Below, one piece after another: positions 1 through 5,966 of a stretch of 5,966 nucleotides of DNA. Source of the DNA: Planctomycetota bacterium. Lineage in GTDB: Bacteria > Planctomycetota > Phycisphaerae > FEN-1346 > JAACEH01. Positions within the stretch are counted from its first letter, which is position 1. Each line of letters begins with the position of its first letter. Both the position numbers and the translations under genes were made by a program. The stretch lies in contig JAFGPY010000149.1 of the NCBI GenBank assembly GCA_016935955.1, forward strand, positions 1 through 5,966. The letters are read 5' to 3'. The notes under the pieces are model-generated. The model made no database searches and was not told the origin of the DNA. It saw only the letters and a list, made by a program, of their open reading frames with translations.

Positions 1-1
1 C

Positions 2-49
2 GCCGAGGCGAAGATCGTGTCGGCCGGGGGCTCTTGTGAGGTCGTCTAA
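2..49 (+). CDS. rplO: Ribosomal protein L15, C-terminal end only (partial)
   Basis: The frame opening at base 2 reads 15 residues, A-E-A-K-I-V-S-A-G-G-S-C-E-V-V, and stops at TAA 47-49. This fits the usual L15 ending, in which a helix is followed by an 'AAGG-x-VEV' strand. L15 is a large-subunit protein that binds 23S rRNA late in assembly, and rplO is the normal gene immediately before secY in the spc operon. The body of the gene lies outside the window. Its stop is 3 nt before the secY ATG, and the likely secY ribosome binding site lies inside this tail, so the two genes are probably translationally coupled. The call rests on a short match plus context. Confidence 0.82.
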   Translation, partial: AEAKIVSAGGSCEVV

Positions 50-52
50 TCG

Positions 53-1420
<1,368 letters not shown>

Positions 1421-1445
1421 GATTGCTCGTGGATGATATGGGGAC

Positions 1446-1468
1446 GGCCCCCGCGGCACGTGGCGGCC
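1446..1468 (+). other. Possible small stem-loop in the secY-adk spacer
   Basis: The 76-nt spacer between secY and adk (1421-1496) can fold a hairpin. Bases 1446-1449 pair with 1465-1468, there is one C-C mismatch (1450/1464), then 1451-1454 pair with 1460-1463 (one G:U), leaving a five-base loop. No T run follows, so it is not an intrinsic terminator. Spacers this GC-rich fold by chance quite often. I infer a possible mRNA structure or processing site only. Confidence 0.25.
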
Positions 1469-1486
1469 CGAACCGACTGGAAACAT

Positions 1487-1491
1487 GGGAG
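1487..1491 (+). promoter_or_regulatory. Ribosome binding site that fixes the adk start
   Basis: GGGAG lies 5 nt before the ATG at 1497, which is good spacing. An in-frame ATG at 1485 would add four residues (M-G-A-A), but this motif would then lie inside the gene, and that ATG has no well-placed site of its own. The downstream ATG is therefore preferred. Confidence 0.75.
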
Positions 1492-1496
1492 CTGCT

Positions 1497-2141
1497 ATGA
1501 GAATCGTCTTGCTCGGACCGCCGGGGGCTGGAAAGGGTACCCAGGCCAAGGACGTCAGTGAGAAGCTGTCCGTGCCGCACATTTCCAGCGGCGACATCTT
1601 CCGCGGCGAAATGAACGCCGGCACCGATCTGGGCAAGAAGCTTAAGGAATTCGTCAACGCCGGCCAACTGGTGCCGGACGACCTGACGACCGAGATCGTG
1701 GTCAACCGCCTTGGTCGCGACGATTGTGTCGGCGGTTACCTGCTCGACGGTTTTCCGCGGACGCTGGCCCAGGCCGAGAGCTTGGACCGTGAGCTGAGCG
1801 CCAAGGGGCAGAAGCTCGACGTGGCGCTGAACCTTGACATTGCGGCCGAGAAGATTGCCGCCCGCATGGCGGGGCGGAGGATGTGCCGGCAGTGCGGCGC
1901 TTCGTACCACGTGGTTACGCTCAAGCCGAAGACCAAAGGCGTGTGCGACCGGTGTGGCGGCGAGCTTTATCAGCGTGACGACGACAAGCCCGAGACGGTC
2001 AAGGAGCGGCTGGAGGTCTATTTCAAGAGCACGGCGCCCCTGGTGACCTACTACGAGGCCAAGGGAGTCCTGAAGCAGGTAGATGCCGATGGAACGCCCG
2101 ACGAGGTTCGCACGCGGGTCTTCGCGGCACTGGGAGTCTGA
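1497..2141 (+). CDS. adk: Adenylate kinase with zinc-binding LID domain
   Basis: Adenylate kinase catalyses ATP + AMP = 2 ADP in the cytosol and balances the adenine nucleotide pool. The protein has 214 residues, the same length as E. coli Adk. The P-loop G-P-P-G-A-G-K-G-T spans 7-15. The AMP-binding segment has S-S-G-D-I-F-R at 30-36, with R36. D-G-F-P-R-T at 84-89 carries R88. Arginines R123, R127, R160 and R171 sit where E. coli has its catalytic arginines, shifted by four residues. The LID (about 126-163) holds C130-x2-C133 and C150-x2-C153, the zinc-binding tetracysteine set found at the same numbers in Bacillus enzymes. E. coli Adk lacks these cysteines. One small oddity is serine at position 31, where threonine is usual. 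The start at 1497 gives the standard M-R-I-V-L-L-G beginning. The adk-map pair between secY and infA is a classic arrangement outside Proteobacteria. Confidence 0.97.
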   Translation: MRIVLLGPPGAGKGTQAKDVSEKLSVPHISSGDIFRGEMNAGTDLGKKLKEFVNAGQLVPDDLTTEIVVNRLGRDDCVGGYLLDGFPRTLAQAESLDRELSAKGQKLDVALNLDIAAEKIAARMAGRRMCRQCGASYHVVTLKPKTKGVCDRCGGELYQRDDDKPETVKERLEVYFKSTAPLVTYYEAKGVLKQVDADGTPDEVRTRVFAALGV

Positions 2142-2162
2142 GGGAGTCCGGCGAGACCCGTT

Positions 2163-2936
2163 ATGGCGATAAGCCGCAAAAGTGCTGCTGAGATCGAGGC
2201 CATGAGGGCCGCAGGACGGGTCGTCGCGGAGATTCTGACGCAGTTGGCGTCGATGTGCGTGCCCGGCACGCGAACGATGGATTTTGAACTGCGCTCGGCC
2301 GAGATTATTGCGGCCCGCGGCGCGGTTTCGCTCTTTAAGAACTATCCGCACTATGGCGGGGGCACCCCGTTTCCGGCGACCGTATGTGTCTCGGTCAACG
2401 ATCAGGTTGTCCACGGCATTCCGGGCGAATTGACGGTCGCCGAGGGCGACATCGTCTCGTTCGACGTCGGAGTGCGTGTCGACGGATTCTGCGGCGACGC
2501 GGCCGTCACGGTGCCCGTCGGCAAGGTCAGCGACCGCATGCAGCGGCTGATCGACGTGACGAGAGAGGCCTTGGCGATTGCCGCCGAGACGATACGTCCG
2601 GGTATCCTGTGGTCGGCCGTGGCCGGCAAGATGCAGCGGCACGTTCAGGCGGCAGGTTTCTCGGTGGTGACCGATTTTGTGGGCCACGGCATCGGGGCCG
2701 AGATGCACGAGGACCCGAAGTTGCCAAACTATGTCTGCCGCGAGTTGCTCCGCCAGGACATCCTCCTGGAGGAGGGCATGACGCTGGCCGTCGAGCCGAT
2801 GGTCAACATGGGGACCCACAAGGTCGCGGTCCTGGCCGACGGATGGACCGTCGTGACGGCGGACCGGAAGCCGTCGGCGCACTTTGAGCATACGATCGCC
2901 GTCGTGAGCGGCGGTTCGGACGTCCTGACGCAGTAG
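2163..2936 (+). CDS. map: Methionine aminopeptidase, type I
   Basis: Map removes the initiator methionine from nascent proteins whose second residue is small, after deformylation, acting at the ribosome exit. The 257-residue protein (E. coli 264) shows the full pita-bread dinuclear metal site: D101, D112, H175, E211 and E242. It also has the substrate-contacting histidines H84 (in V-V-H-G-I-P) and H182 (in H-E-D-P). G-H-G-I-G at 174-178 and E-P-M at 211-213 are family signatures. There is no N-terminal zinc-finger extension and no type II insert, so this is a plain type Ia-like enzyme. The residues around 60-71 ([12 protein letters not shown]) look slightly longer than in E. coli. The ATG at 2163 gives the expected M-A-I-S-x-K start and lies 21 nt after adk. 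The ribosome binding site is weak (GCGAG at 2151-2155). Confidence 0.97.
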   Translation: MAISRKSAAEIEAMRAAGRVVAEILTQLASMCVPGTRTMDFELRSAEIIAARGAVSLFKNYPHYGGGTPFPATVCVSVNDQVVHGIPGELTVAEGDIVSFDVGVRVDGFCGDAAVTVPVGKVSDRMQRLIDVTREALAIAAETIRPGILWSAVAGKMQRHVQAAGFSVVTDFVGHGIGAEMHEDPKLPNYVCRELLRQDILLEEGMTLAVEPMVNMGTHKVAVLADGWTVVTADRKPSAHFEHTIAVVSGGSDVLTQ

Positions 2937-2968
2937 GATCATCGACATCGCGGCAGGAAACGGACAGC

Positions 2969-2974
2969 AAGGAG
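2969..2974 (+). promoter_or_regulatory. Ribosome binding site of infA, unusually close to the start
   Basis: AAGGAG is the best Shine-Dalgarno match in the 40-nt map-infA spacer, yet only 2 nt (CT) separate it from the ATG at 2977. Five to nine is usual. No other in-frame start codon exists between the map stop and 2977, and the next codons match IF-1 well, so the start is not in doubt. The spacing may lower initiation efficiency. Confidence 0.6.
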
Positions 2975-2976
2975 CT

Positions 2977-3189
2977 ATGGGTAAAGACGCAATCAGAGTC
3001 GAGGGAGTCGTCAGGGAAGCGTTGCCCAACGCCATGTTCCGCGTGGAACTGGAGAACGGGCACAAGATTCTGGCCCACGTGTCGGGCAAGATGCGAATGC
3101 ACTTCATTCGCATTCTTCCCGGTGACAAGGTGACGATCGAGATGTCGCCTTACGATCTGAGCAAGGGCCGGATCGTCTACCGCGGCTGA
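2977..3189 (+). CDS. infA: Translation initiation factor IF-1
   Basis: IF-1 binds the A site of the 30S subunit during initiation, together with IF-2 and IF-3, and blocks premature elongator tRNA entry. The 70-residue protein is a single OB-fold and matches the family almost end to end. V-E-G-V-V at 8-12 opens the first strand. A-L-P-N-A-M-F-R-V at 15-23 and L-E-N-G-H-K at 25-30 are nearly invariant. S-G-K-M-R at 36-40 and I-R-I-L-P-G-D at 44-50 form the RNA-facing region. S-P-Y-D-L at 57-61 and G-R-I-V-Y-R at 64-69 close the barrel. It ends in R-G, slightly shorter than versions ending in extra lysines. Its place between map and rpmJ is normal for the Gram-positive-like gene order. In E. coli infA lies elsewhere. 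Confidence 0.98.
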   Translation: MGKDAIRVEGVVREALPNAMFRVELENGHKILAHVSGKMRMHFIRILPGDKVTIEMSPYDLSKGRIVYRG

Positions 3190-3216
3190 CGGTCCCAGGT
3201 AGAGACTAGTTCACCG

Positions 3217-3243
3217 GCCGCGGCGCGATAGCGGCGATGCGGC
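3217..3243 (+). other. GC-rich spacer with two alternative short stems upstream of rpmJ
   Basis: The 71-nt infA-rpmJ spacer contains GCCGC at 3217-3221, which could pair with GCGGC at 3231-3235 or with a second copy at 3239-3243. The two copies belong to a short direct repeat, GCGGCG-AT-GCGGCG (3231-3244). The second pairing ends just before the rpmJ ribosome binding site. There is no T tract and no clear promoter hexamer. Structure here is only a possibility, since five-base GC stems are common by chance. Confidence 0.2.
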
Positions 3244-3247
3244 GGGG

Positions 3248-3255
3248 AAGGGGAG
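3248..3255 (+). promoter_or_regulatory. Ribosome binding site of rpmJ
   Basis: AAGGGGAG ends 5 nt before the ATG at 3261. It is the positional evidence that the short L36 frame is translated. Confidence 0.7.
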
Positions 3256-3260
3256 TTGGT

Positions 3261-3374
3261 ATGAAAGTTCGCACCAGCGTGAAACGGATTTGTGAGAACT
3301 GCAGGATCGTGCGTCGCAAAGGCGTCGTGCGCGTTATCTGCACCGACCCGCGGCATAAGCAGCGGCAGGGATAA
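3261..3374 (+). CDS. rpmJ: Ribosomal protein L36 (bL36), zinc-ribbon form
   Basis: This short gene encodes 37 residues from ATG 3261 to TAA 3372-3374, the family's standard length. L36 is a small, very basic large-subunit protein that stabilises 23S rRNA folding. It begins M-K-V-R-T-S-V-K and contains C11-x2-C14, then C27 and H32, the CCCH zinc ribbon of the C+ type. It ends H-K-Q-R-Q-G, the usual terminus. Its position between infA and rpsM is the normal one. The match is essentially complete despite the size, so I regard it as certain. Confidence 0.97.
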   Translation: MKVRTSVKRICENCRIVRRKGVVRVICTDPRHKQRQG

Positions 3375-3382
3375 ACGAAACC

Positions 3383-3390
3383 GGAGGTGA
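3383..3390 (+). promoter_or_regulatory. Strong ribosome binding site of rpsM
   Basis: GGAGGTGA is a full-length match to the 3' end of 16S rRNA. Its GGAGG core is 6 nt from the ATG at 3394. It is one of the two strongest sites in the window, the other being that of rpoA. Confidence 0.85.
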
Positions 3391-3393
3391 AGG

Positions 3394-3777
3394 ATGCCAC
3401 GTATTGCGGGCGTCGATATTCCGAACGAGAAATGCATTTCGATCTCCCTGACCTACATCAGGGGCATCGGCCACACCACGGCCAAGCGGCTGTGCGAGGA
3501 AGCCGGACTCGATCCGAACCTCAAGGCCAAGGATCTGACTGACGACCAGATTTCCAATCTGGCCGGCATCATCGACCGCACGTGCGTCGTCGAGGGGCAT
3601 CTGCAGCGGCAGGTGGCCCAGAACATCGCGCGGCTGCGCGACATCGCCAGCTATCGCGGCCTGCGGCACCGCCGCGGCCTGCCGGTGCGGGGCCAGCGGA
3701 CACGGACCAATGCCCGGACGCGCAAGGGCAAGAAGAAGACCGTGGCCGGTAAGAAGGGCGTCAAGGAGAACAAGTAA
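3394..3777 (+). CDS. rpsM: Ribosomal protein S13 (uS13)
   Basis: S13 sits in the head of the 30S subunit, touches the P-site tRNA through its basic tail and forms inter-subunit bridges. The 127-residue protein starts P-R-I-A-G-V-D-I-P at 2-10. It has Y-I-R-G-I-G at 21-26, the helix-hairpin-helix-like segment of the family. The signature around 87-112 runs [17 protein letters not shown] and on through T-N-A-R-T-R-K-G. The last 15 or so residues are very rich in lysine, the tail that reaches the tRNA. Length is slightly above that of E. coli S13 (118). It follows rpmJ by 19 nt, as in most alpha operons. In E. coli this is where S4 represses the operon, but I see no recognisable copy of that pseudoknot here. 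Confidence 0.98.
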   Translation: MPRIAGVDIPNEKCISISLTYIRGIGHTTAKRLCEEAGLDPNLKAKDLTDDQISNLAGIIDRTCVVEGHLQRQVAQNIARLRDIASYRGLRHRRGLPVRGQRTRTNARTRKGKKKTVAGKKGVKENK

Positions 3778-3782
3778 GTCCA

Positions 3783-3822
3783 TGCCGGGCCGCGGGGCTT
3801 CATGGCTCCGTGACGCTCGGCG
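3783..3822 (+). other. Long imperfect stem-loop in the rpsM-rpsK spacer
   Basis: This element covers more than half of the 72-nt spacer. Bases 3783-3790 pair with 3815-3822 (8 pairs) and 3791-3799 pair with 3804-3812 (9 pairs). The only interruption is a two-base bulge, A3813-C3814, and the loop is the four bases 3800-3803 (TCAT). Twelve pairs are Watson-Crick and five are G:U. The closing base and loop-proximal pairs are weak G:U. The G:U pairs form only in RNA copied from this strand. No T run follows, so it is not an intrinsic terminator. I infer a structured mRNA segment, possibly a processing site, stabiliser or ribosomal-protein binding site. No known motif was recognised. Confidence 0.45.
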
Positions 3823-3849
3823 ACAGTCAACTGCTTGGGGACATGCGTT

Positions 3850-4227
3850 ATGGCGAAATCGAAGAAACGCGCTCGTCGCAGCCTGGCCAAGGCGATCGTC
3901 AGTATCAAGGCGACGTTCAACAACACGATCGTCACCGTTTGTGATCCGAACGGCGAGGTCATCTGCTGGGACAGCGGCGGCACGGTTGGCTTCAAGGGCA
4001 GCCGCAAGAGCACTCCGTTTGCGGCCCAGCGTGCGGCCGAGGCGTGCGCCGACAAGGCCAAGAAGTCCGGCGTCAACGAGGTCGAGGTCCGCGTGAAGGG
4101 GCCCGGCTCGGGTCGCGAGTCGGCCATTACGGCTCTGCAGGCGGCCGGCCTTCGGGTGGTCAGCATTGAGGACGTGACGCCGATCCCGCACAACGGGTGC
4201 CGGCCGAAGAAGCGGCGTCGCGTGTAA
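3850..4227 (+). CDS. rpsK: Ribosomal protein S11 (uS11)
   Basis: S11 lies on the platform of the 30S subunit beside S6 and S18 and helps shape the mRNA exit and E-site region. The 125-residue protein (E. coli 129) has a basic N-terminus. It then has A-T-F-N-N-T-I-V-T at 21-29, [13 protein letters not shown] at 47-59 and the signature [10 protein letters not shown] at 83-92. [13 protein letters not shown] closes it at 113-125. The Asn-Gly at 115-116 corresponds to the site that becomes isoaspartate in E. coli S11. The ATG at 3850 is chosen because it gives M-A-K-S-K-K. An in-frame TTG at 3835 would add five unsupported residues. The ribosome binding site is weak (GGGGA at 3837-3841, 8 nt away) and follows the spacer stem-loop. 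Confidence 0.97.
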   Translation: MAKSKKRARRSLAKAIVSIKATFNNTIVTVCDPNGEVICWDSGGTVGFKGSRKSTPFAAQRAAEACADKAKKSGVNEVEVRVKGPGSGRESAITALQAAGLRVVSIEDVTPIPHNGCRPKKRRRV

Positions 4228-4255
4228 GCGGCCCTGCCGGAGCGTGCGTTCAAGA

Positions 4256-4280
4256 GTTCTTTGTGGTACGTGTGAGGAAC
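4256..4280 (+). other. Weak hairpin covering the rpsD ribosome binding region
   Basis: Bases 4256-4264 can pair with 4272-4280 around a seven-base loop. This takes in the GAGG at 4274-4277 that is the best Shine-Dalgarno match for rpsD. Only five of the nine pairs are Watson-Crick; the other four are G:U and lie mostly near the loop, so the stem is marginal. It is noted because S4, the product of the next gene, is a known translational repressor in other bacteria. A regulatory role is inference. Confidence 0.2.
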
Positions 4281-4288
4281 AGAGAGAT

Positions 4289-4918
4289 ATGGCAAGATAC
4301 ACAGGTCCTTCATGCCGGCTGTGCCGTCGCGAGGGCATGAAACTCTATCTCAAGGGAACGCGCTGTGAGACGGCCAGGTGCGCCATGGAGCGCCAGTGGC
4401 GCAACCAGCCGCCGGGACAGCACGGCTTCACCCGCGGTAAGCCCAGTGAGTACGCTGTGCGACTCCGCGAGAAACAGAAGCTTCGCCGCTACTACGGCGT
4501 GCTGGAGCGGCAATTCCGTCGCACGTTCTCCGAGGCCTCCAAGGAGACCAACACCGGCGAGGCCCTGCTGACGCTCATGGAACGGCGCCTGGATAACGTC
4601 GCCTATCGCCTGGGGTTTGCGCCGAGTCGGTCGGCCGCGCGGCAGATGGTCAGCCACGGCCACCTTCTGCTGAACGGAAAACGCGTGACGATTCCGTCAA
4701 TCACGGTGAAGTCCGGTGACGTGATCAAGCTTCGGGACCGCGAGGCTACCAAGAAACTGGTCGAGGCCAACCGGCAGCTCGCCGCCGGTCGGACGCCTCC
4801 TCAGTGGTTGACGCTCGATGAGACGACCCTCGAGGCGACCGTGGCGGCCCTGCCGACGCGGGAAGACGTCTCGATCCAGATCGACGAGCAGTTGATCGTC
4901 GAGTTCTGCTCTCGCTAG
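4289..4918 (+). CDS. rpsD: Ribosomal protein S4 (uS4), four-cysteine zinc form
   Basis: S4 binds 16S rRNA early and nucleates assembly of the 30S body. With S3 and S5 it lines the mRNA entry tunnel. In E. coli it also represses the alpha operon. The 209-residue protein starts M-A-R-Y-T-G-P. It has C9-x2-C12-x13-C26-x4-C31, the zinc knuckle known from Thermus S4 and absent from E. coli S4. P-P-G-Q-H-G at 41-46 is a family motif. The S4 RNA-binding domain starts near R99 (R-R-L-D-N-V-A-Y-R-L-G-F) and includes S-R-S-A-A-R-Q-M-V-S-H-G-H at 113-125. The frame is open upstream from a GTG at 4244, but those 15 residues do not resemble S4, whereas the ATG at 4289 gives the exact family start. The spacing from GAGG (4274-4277) is long, 11 nt. 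Confidence 0.97.
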   Translation: MARYTGPSCRLCRREGMKLYLKGTRCETARCAMERQWRNQPPGQHGFTRGKPSEYAVRLREKQKLRRYYGVLERQFRRTFSEASKETNTGEALLTLMERRLDNVAYRLGFAPSRSAARQMVSHGHLLLNGKRVTIPSITVKSGDVIKLRDREATKKLVEANRQLAAGRTPPQWLTLDETTLEATVAALPTREDVSIQIDEQLIVEFCSR

Positions 4919-4925
4919 GTCCAAC

Positions 4926-4933
4926 AAAGGAGG
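4926..4933 (+). promoter_or_regulatory. Strong ribosome binding site of rpoA
   Basis: AAAGGAGG lies 8 nt before the ATG at 4942 and fills most of the 23-nt rpsD-rpoA spacer. Strong initiation here would suit the need for two alpha subunits per RNA polymerase. Confidence 0.88.
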
Positions 4934-4941
4934 CCTAACAT

Positions 4942-5955
4942 ATGCGTATCAGGTGGAAAGGCTTGGAGCTGCCAAGCAAGGTTGTGGTCGAGGACAGCAC
5001 CGGCGAACCCGTCGACTACGCCAAGTTTGTCGTCGAGCCATTCGAACGCGGTTTTGGCGTTACGGTGGGCAACAGCCTCCGCCGCGTCCTGCTGTCGGGC
5101 CTTGAGGGCAGTGCCGTCACCGGCATCAAGATCGACAATGTGCTCCACGAGTTCTCGTCCATCGAAGGGGTGCTCGAGGACATCACCGAAATCGTGCTCA
5201 ACGTCAAGAACCTGATCGTCAAGCTCGAAGGGGACGATGCCCGAACCGTCGTCCTCGAGCGCGGCGAAAAGGGCGAGGTCAAGGCCGGCGCCATCCAGAC
5301 CGATCCCAACGTCGAGATCGTCAACAAGGACTTGGTGCTCTGCACCCTGACCGCCGACATCGACTTCCGCATGGAGCTGACGGTGGAACGCGGCCGCGGC
5401 TACGTGACGGCCGAGGAAAACATCCGCGAAAGCCAGCCCATCGGATACATCCCGGTCGATGCCCTGTACAGCCCGGTCAAGCGGGTGCGGTACTCGATCG
5501 AGGAGACCCGCGTCGGGCAGCGCACCGACTACGACAAGCTGATCCTGGAAGTCTGGACCAATGGCATCACGAGCCCCGAGATGGCTTTGGTCGAGGCCTC
5601 GCGCATCCTGCGCAAGCACTTCAACCCGTTCGTCTACTACGGCGAGCCGGGCGAGCCCATGGCCATCGAGCCGGGGGCCGAAGAAGTCGAGACCGAGAAG
5701 GAATACGTCAGCGAGCTGGAGCAGAAGATGGCCCTGTCGGTCGATACCCTCGACCTGTCGGTTCGGGCCTCCAACTGCCTGGCCTCCGAGAAGATCACCA
5801 CCATCGGGCAACTCGTCCAGAAGACCGACGAGGATCTGCTCAAGGTACGTTCGTTCGGCAAGACCAGTCTGCGAGAAGTCAAACGCAAGCTCGCCGACAT
5901 CGGTCTTTCGCTGGGCATGGACCTCCAAGGGACCATGGTCACCAAGAAGGAATAA
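4942..5955 (+). CDS. rpoA: DNA-directed RNA polymerase subunit alpha
   Basis: Two alpha subunits form the platform on which beta and beta' assemble. The C-terminal domain reads UP elements and contacts activators. The protein has 337 residues (E. coli 329) and both domains. In the N-terminal domain, E-R-G-F-G-V-T-V-G-N-S-L-R-R lies at 35-48, with R47 matching E. coli R45, needed for beta binding. H-E-F-S at 69-72 leads to G-V-L-E-D-I. R-G-R-G-Y and V-D-A-L-Y-S-P-V further along are also typical. An acidic linker (P-G-A-E-E-V-E-T-E-K-E) precedes the C-terminal domain, which starts near 270 with L-S-V-R-A-S-N-C-L. R275, N278 and C279 match DNA-contacting R265, N268 and C269 of E. coli. G306 and S309 match G296 and S299, but position 308 is threonine where E. 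coli has K298. The domain ends G-L-S-L-G-M plus a short tail. Confidence 0.98.
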   Translation: MRIRWKGLELPSKVVVEDSTGEPVDYAKFVVEPFERGFGVTVGNSLRRVLLSGLEGSAVTGIKIDNVLHEFSSIEGVLEDITEIVLNVKNLIVKLEGDDARTVVLERGEKGEVKAGAIQTDPNVEIVNKDLVLCTLTADIDFRMELTVERGRGYVTAEENIRESQPIGYIPVDALYSPVKRVRYSIEETRVGQRTDYDKLILEVWTNGITSPEMALVEASRILRKHFNPFVYYGEPGEPMAIEPGAEEVETEKEYVSELEQKMALSVDTLDLSVRASNCLASEKITTIGQLVQKTDEDLLKVRSFGKTSLREVKRKLADIGLSLGMDLQGTMVTKKE

Positions 5956-5958
5956 GTC

Positions 5959-5966
5959 ATGCGGCA
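5959..5966 (+). CDS. rplQ: Ribosomal protein L17, first codons only (partial)
   Basis: ATG-CGG-CA at the window's end begins M-R-(H or Q). L17 proteins begin M-R-H, and rplQ is the gene that normally follows rpoA. AAGGA at 5947-5951, inside the last codons of rpoA, lies 7 nt upstream and would serve as its ribosome binding site. Only 3 nt separate the rpoA stop from this ATG, suggesting translational coupling. The call depends mainly on context. Confidence 0.7.

Noticed and set aside
3190..3260. An internal promoter upstream of rpmJ
   Set aside because: I found no pair of -35 and -10 like hexamers with suitable spacing; the A/T-containing patches are isolated.
3821..3833. CAGT-CA-ACTG inverted repeat before rpsK
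   Set aside because: The arms are four bases with a two-base centre, too tight for an RNA hairpin and too short to call an operator.
3778..3849. The rpsM-rpsK spacer as an intrinsic terminator
   Set aside because: A stem exists, but no T run follows it, and rpsK, rpsD and rpoA continue the same operon immediately downstream.
4244..4288. An extended S4 N-terminus from the GTG at 4244
   Set aside because: The 15 added residues do not match the family, while M-A-R-Y-T-G-P from 4289 matches exactly.
3334..4338. A 334-codon - strand frame across rpsM and rpsK
   Set aside because: It is a shadow of the two ribosomal-protein genes, with composition typical of reversed GC-rich codons and no family resemblance.
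4915..5928. A 337-codon - strand frame opposite rpoA
   Set aside because: It mirrors rpoA codon for codon. Its Asp/Leu/Val-rich translation is the complement of the sense codons, not an independent protein.

Overview
The window is a stretch of the bacterial spc/alpha ribosomal-protein superoperon, all on the + strand. The order is rplO (3' end only), secY, adk, map, infA, rpmJ, rpsM, rpsK, rpsD, rpoA, rplQ (first codons only). All nine complete genes are intact and close to their families' usual lengths. No mobile element, CRISPR array, tRNA, rRNA or foreign-looking insert is visible.

The DNA is GC-rich, which also produces long antisense shadow ORFs. The gene order resembles the Gram-positive and deep-branching arrangement, with adk-map-infA between secY and rpmJ. 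E. coli lacks those three genes here. B. subtilis has them but keeps rpsD elsewhere, whereas here rpsD sits between rpsK and rpoA. The wording of several proteins (SecY cytosolic loop 4, the RpoA C-terminal domain around G306-K307-T308-S309) reminds me of Planctomycetota/PVC bacteria. That is an impression from memory, not a search result.

Layout: 1-49 is the end of ribosomal protein L15. 53-1420 encodes the SecY translocon channel. 1497-2141 encodes adenylate kinase with a four-cysteine zinc LID. 2163-2936 encodes type I methionine aminopeptidase. 2977-3189 encodes IF-1. 3261-3374 encodes L36, a 37-residue protein. 3394-3777, 3850-4227 and 4289-4918 encode S13, S11 and S4. 4942-5955 encodes the RNA polymerase alpha subunit. 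L17 starts at 5959. Spacers run from 3 to 76 nt, no gene-free stretch exceeds 300 nt, and there is no convincing internal promoter or intrinsic terminator, so co-transcription is likely.

The genes serve protein synthesis and its immediate downstream steps: small- and large-subunit proteins, initiation (IF-1), N-terminal methionine removal (Map), membrane export (SecY), nucleotide balance (Adk) and transcription (RpoA). Adk, L36 and S4 are all in their zinc-binding cysteine forms.

I see no novel system. The observation most worth checking is a long imperfect stem-loop filling much of the rpsM-rpsK spacer (3783-3822). Four of its five G:U pairs are internal and would become mismatches on the opposite strand, so it would act, if at all, in the operon mRNA.
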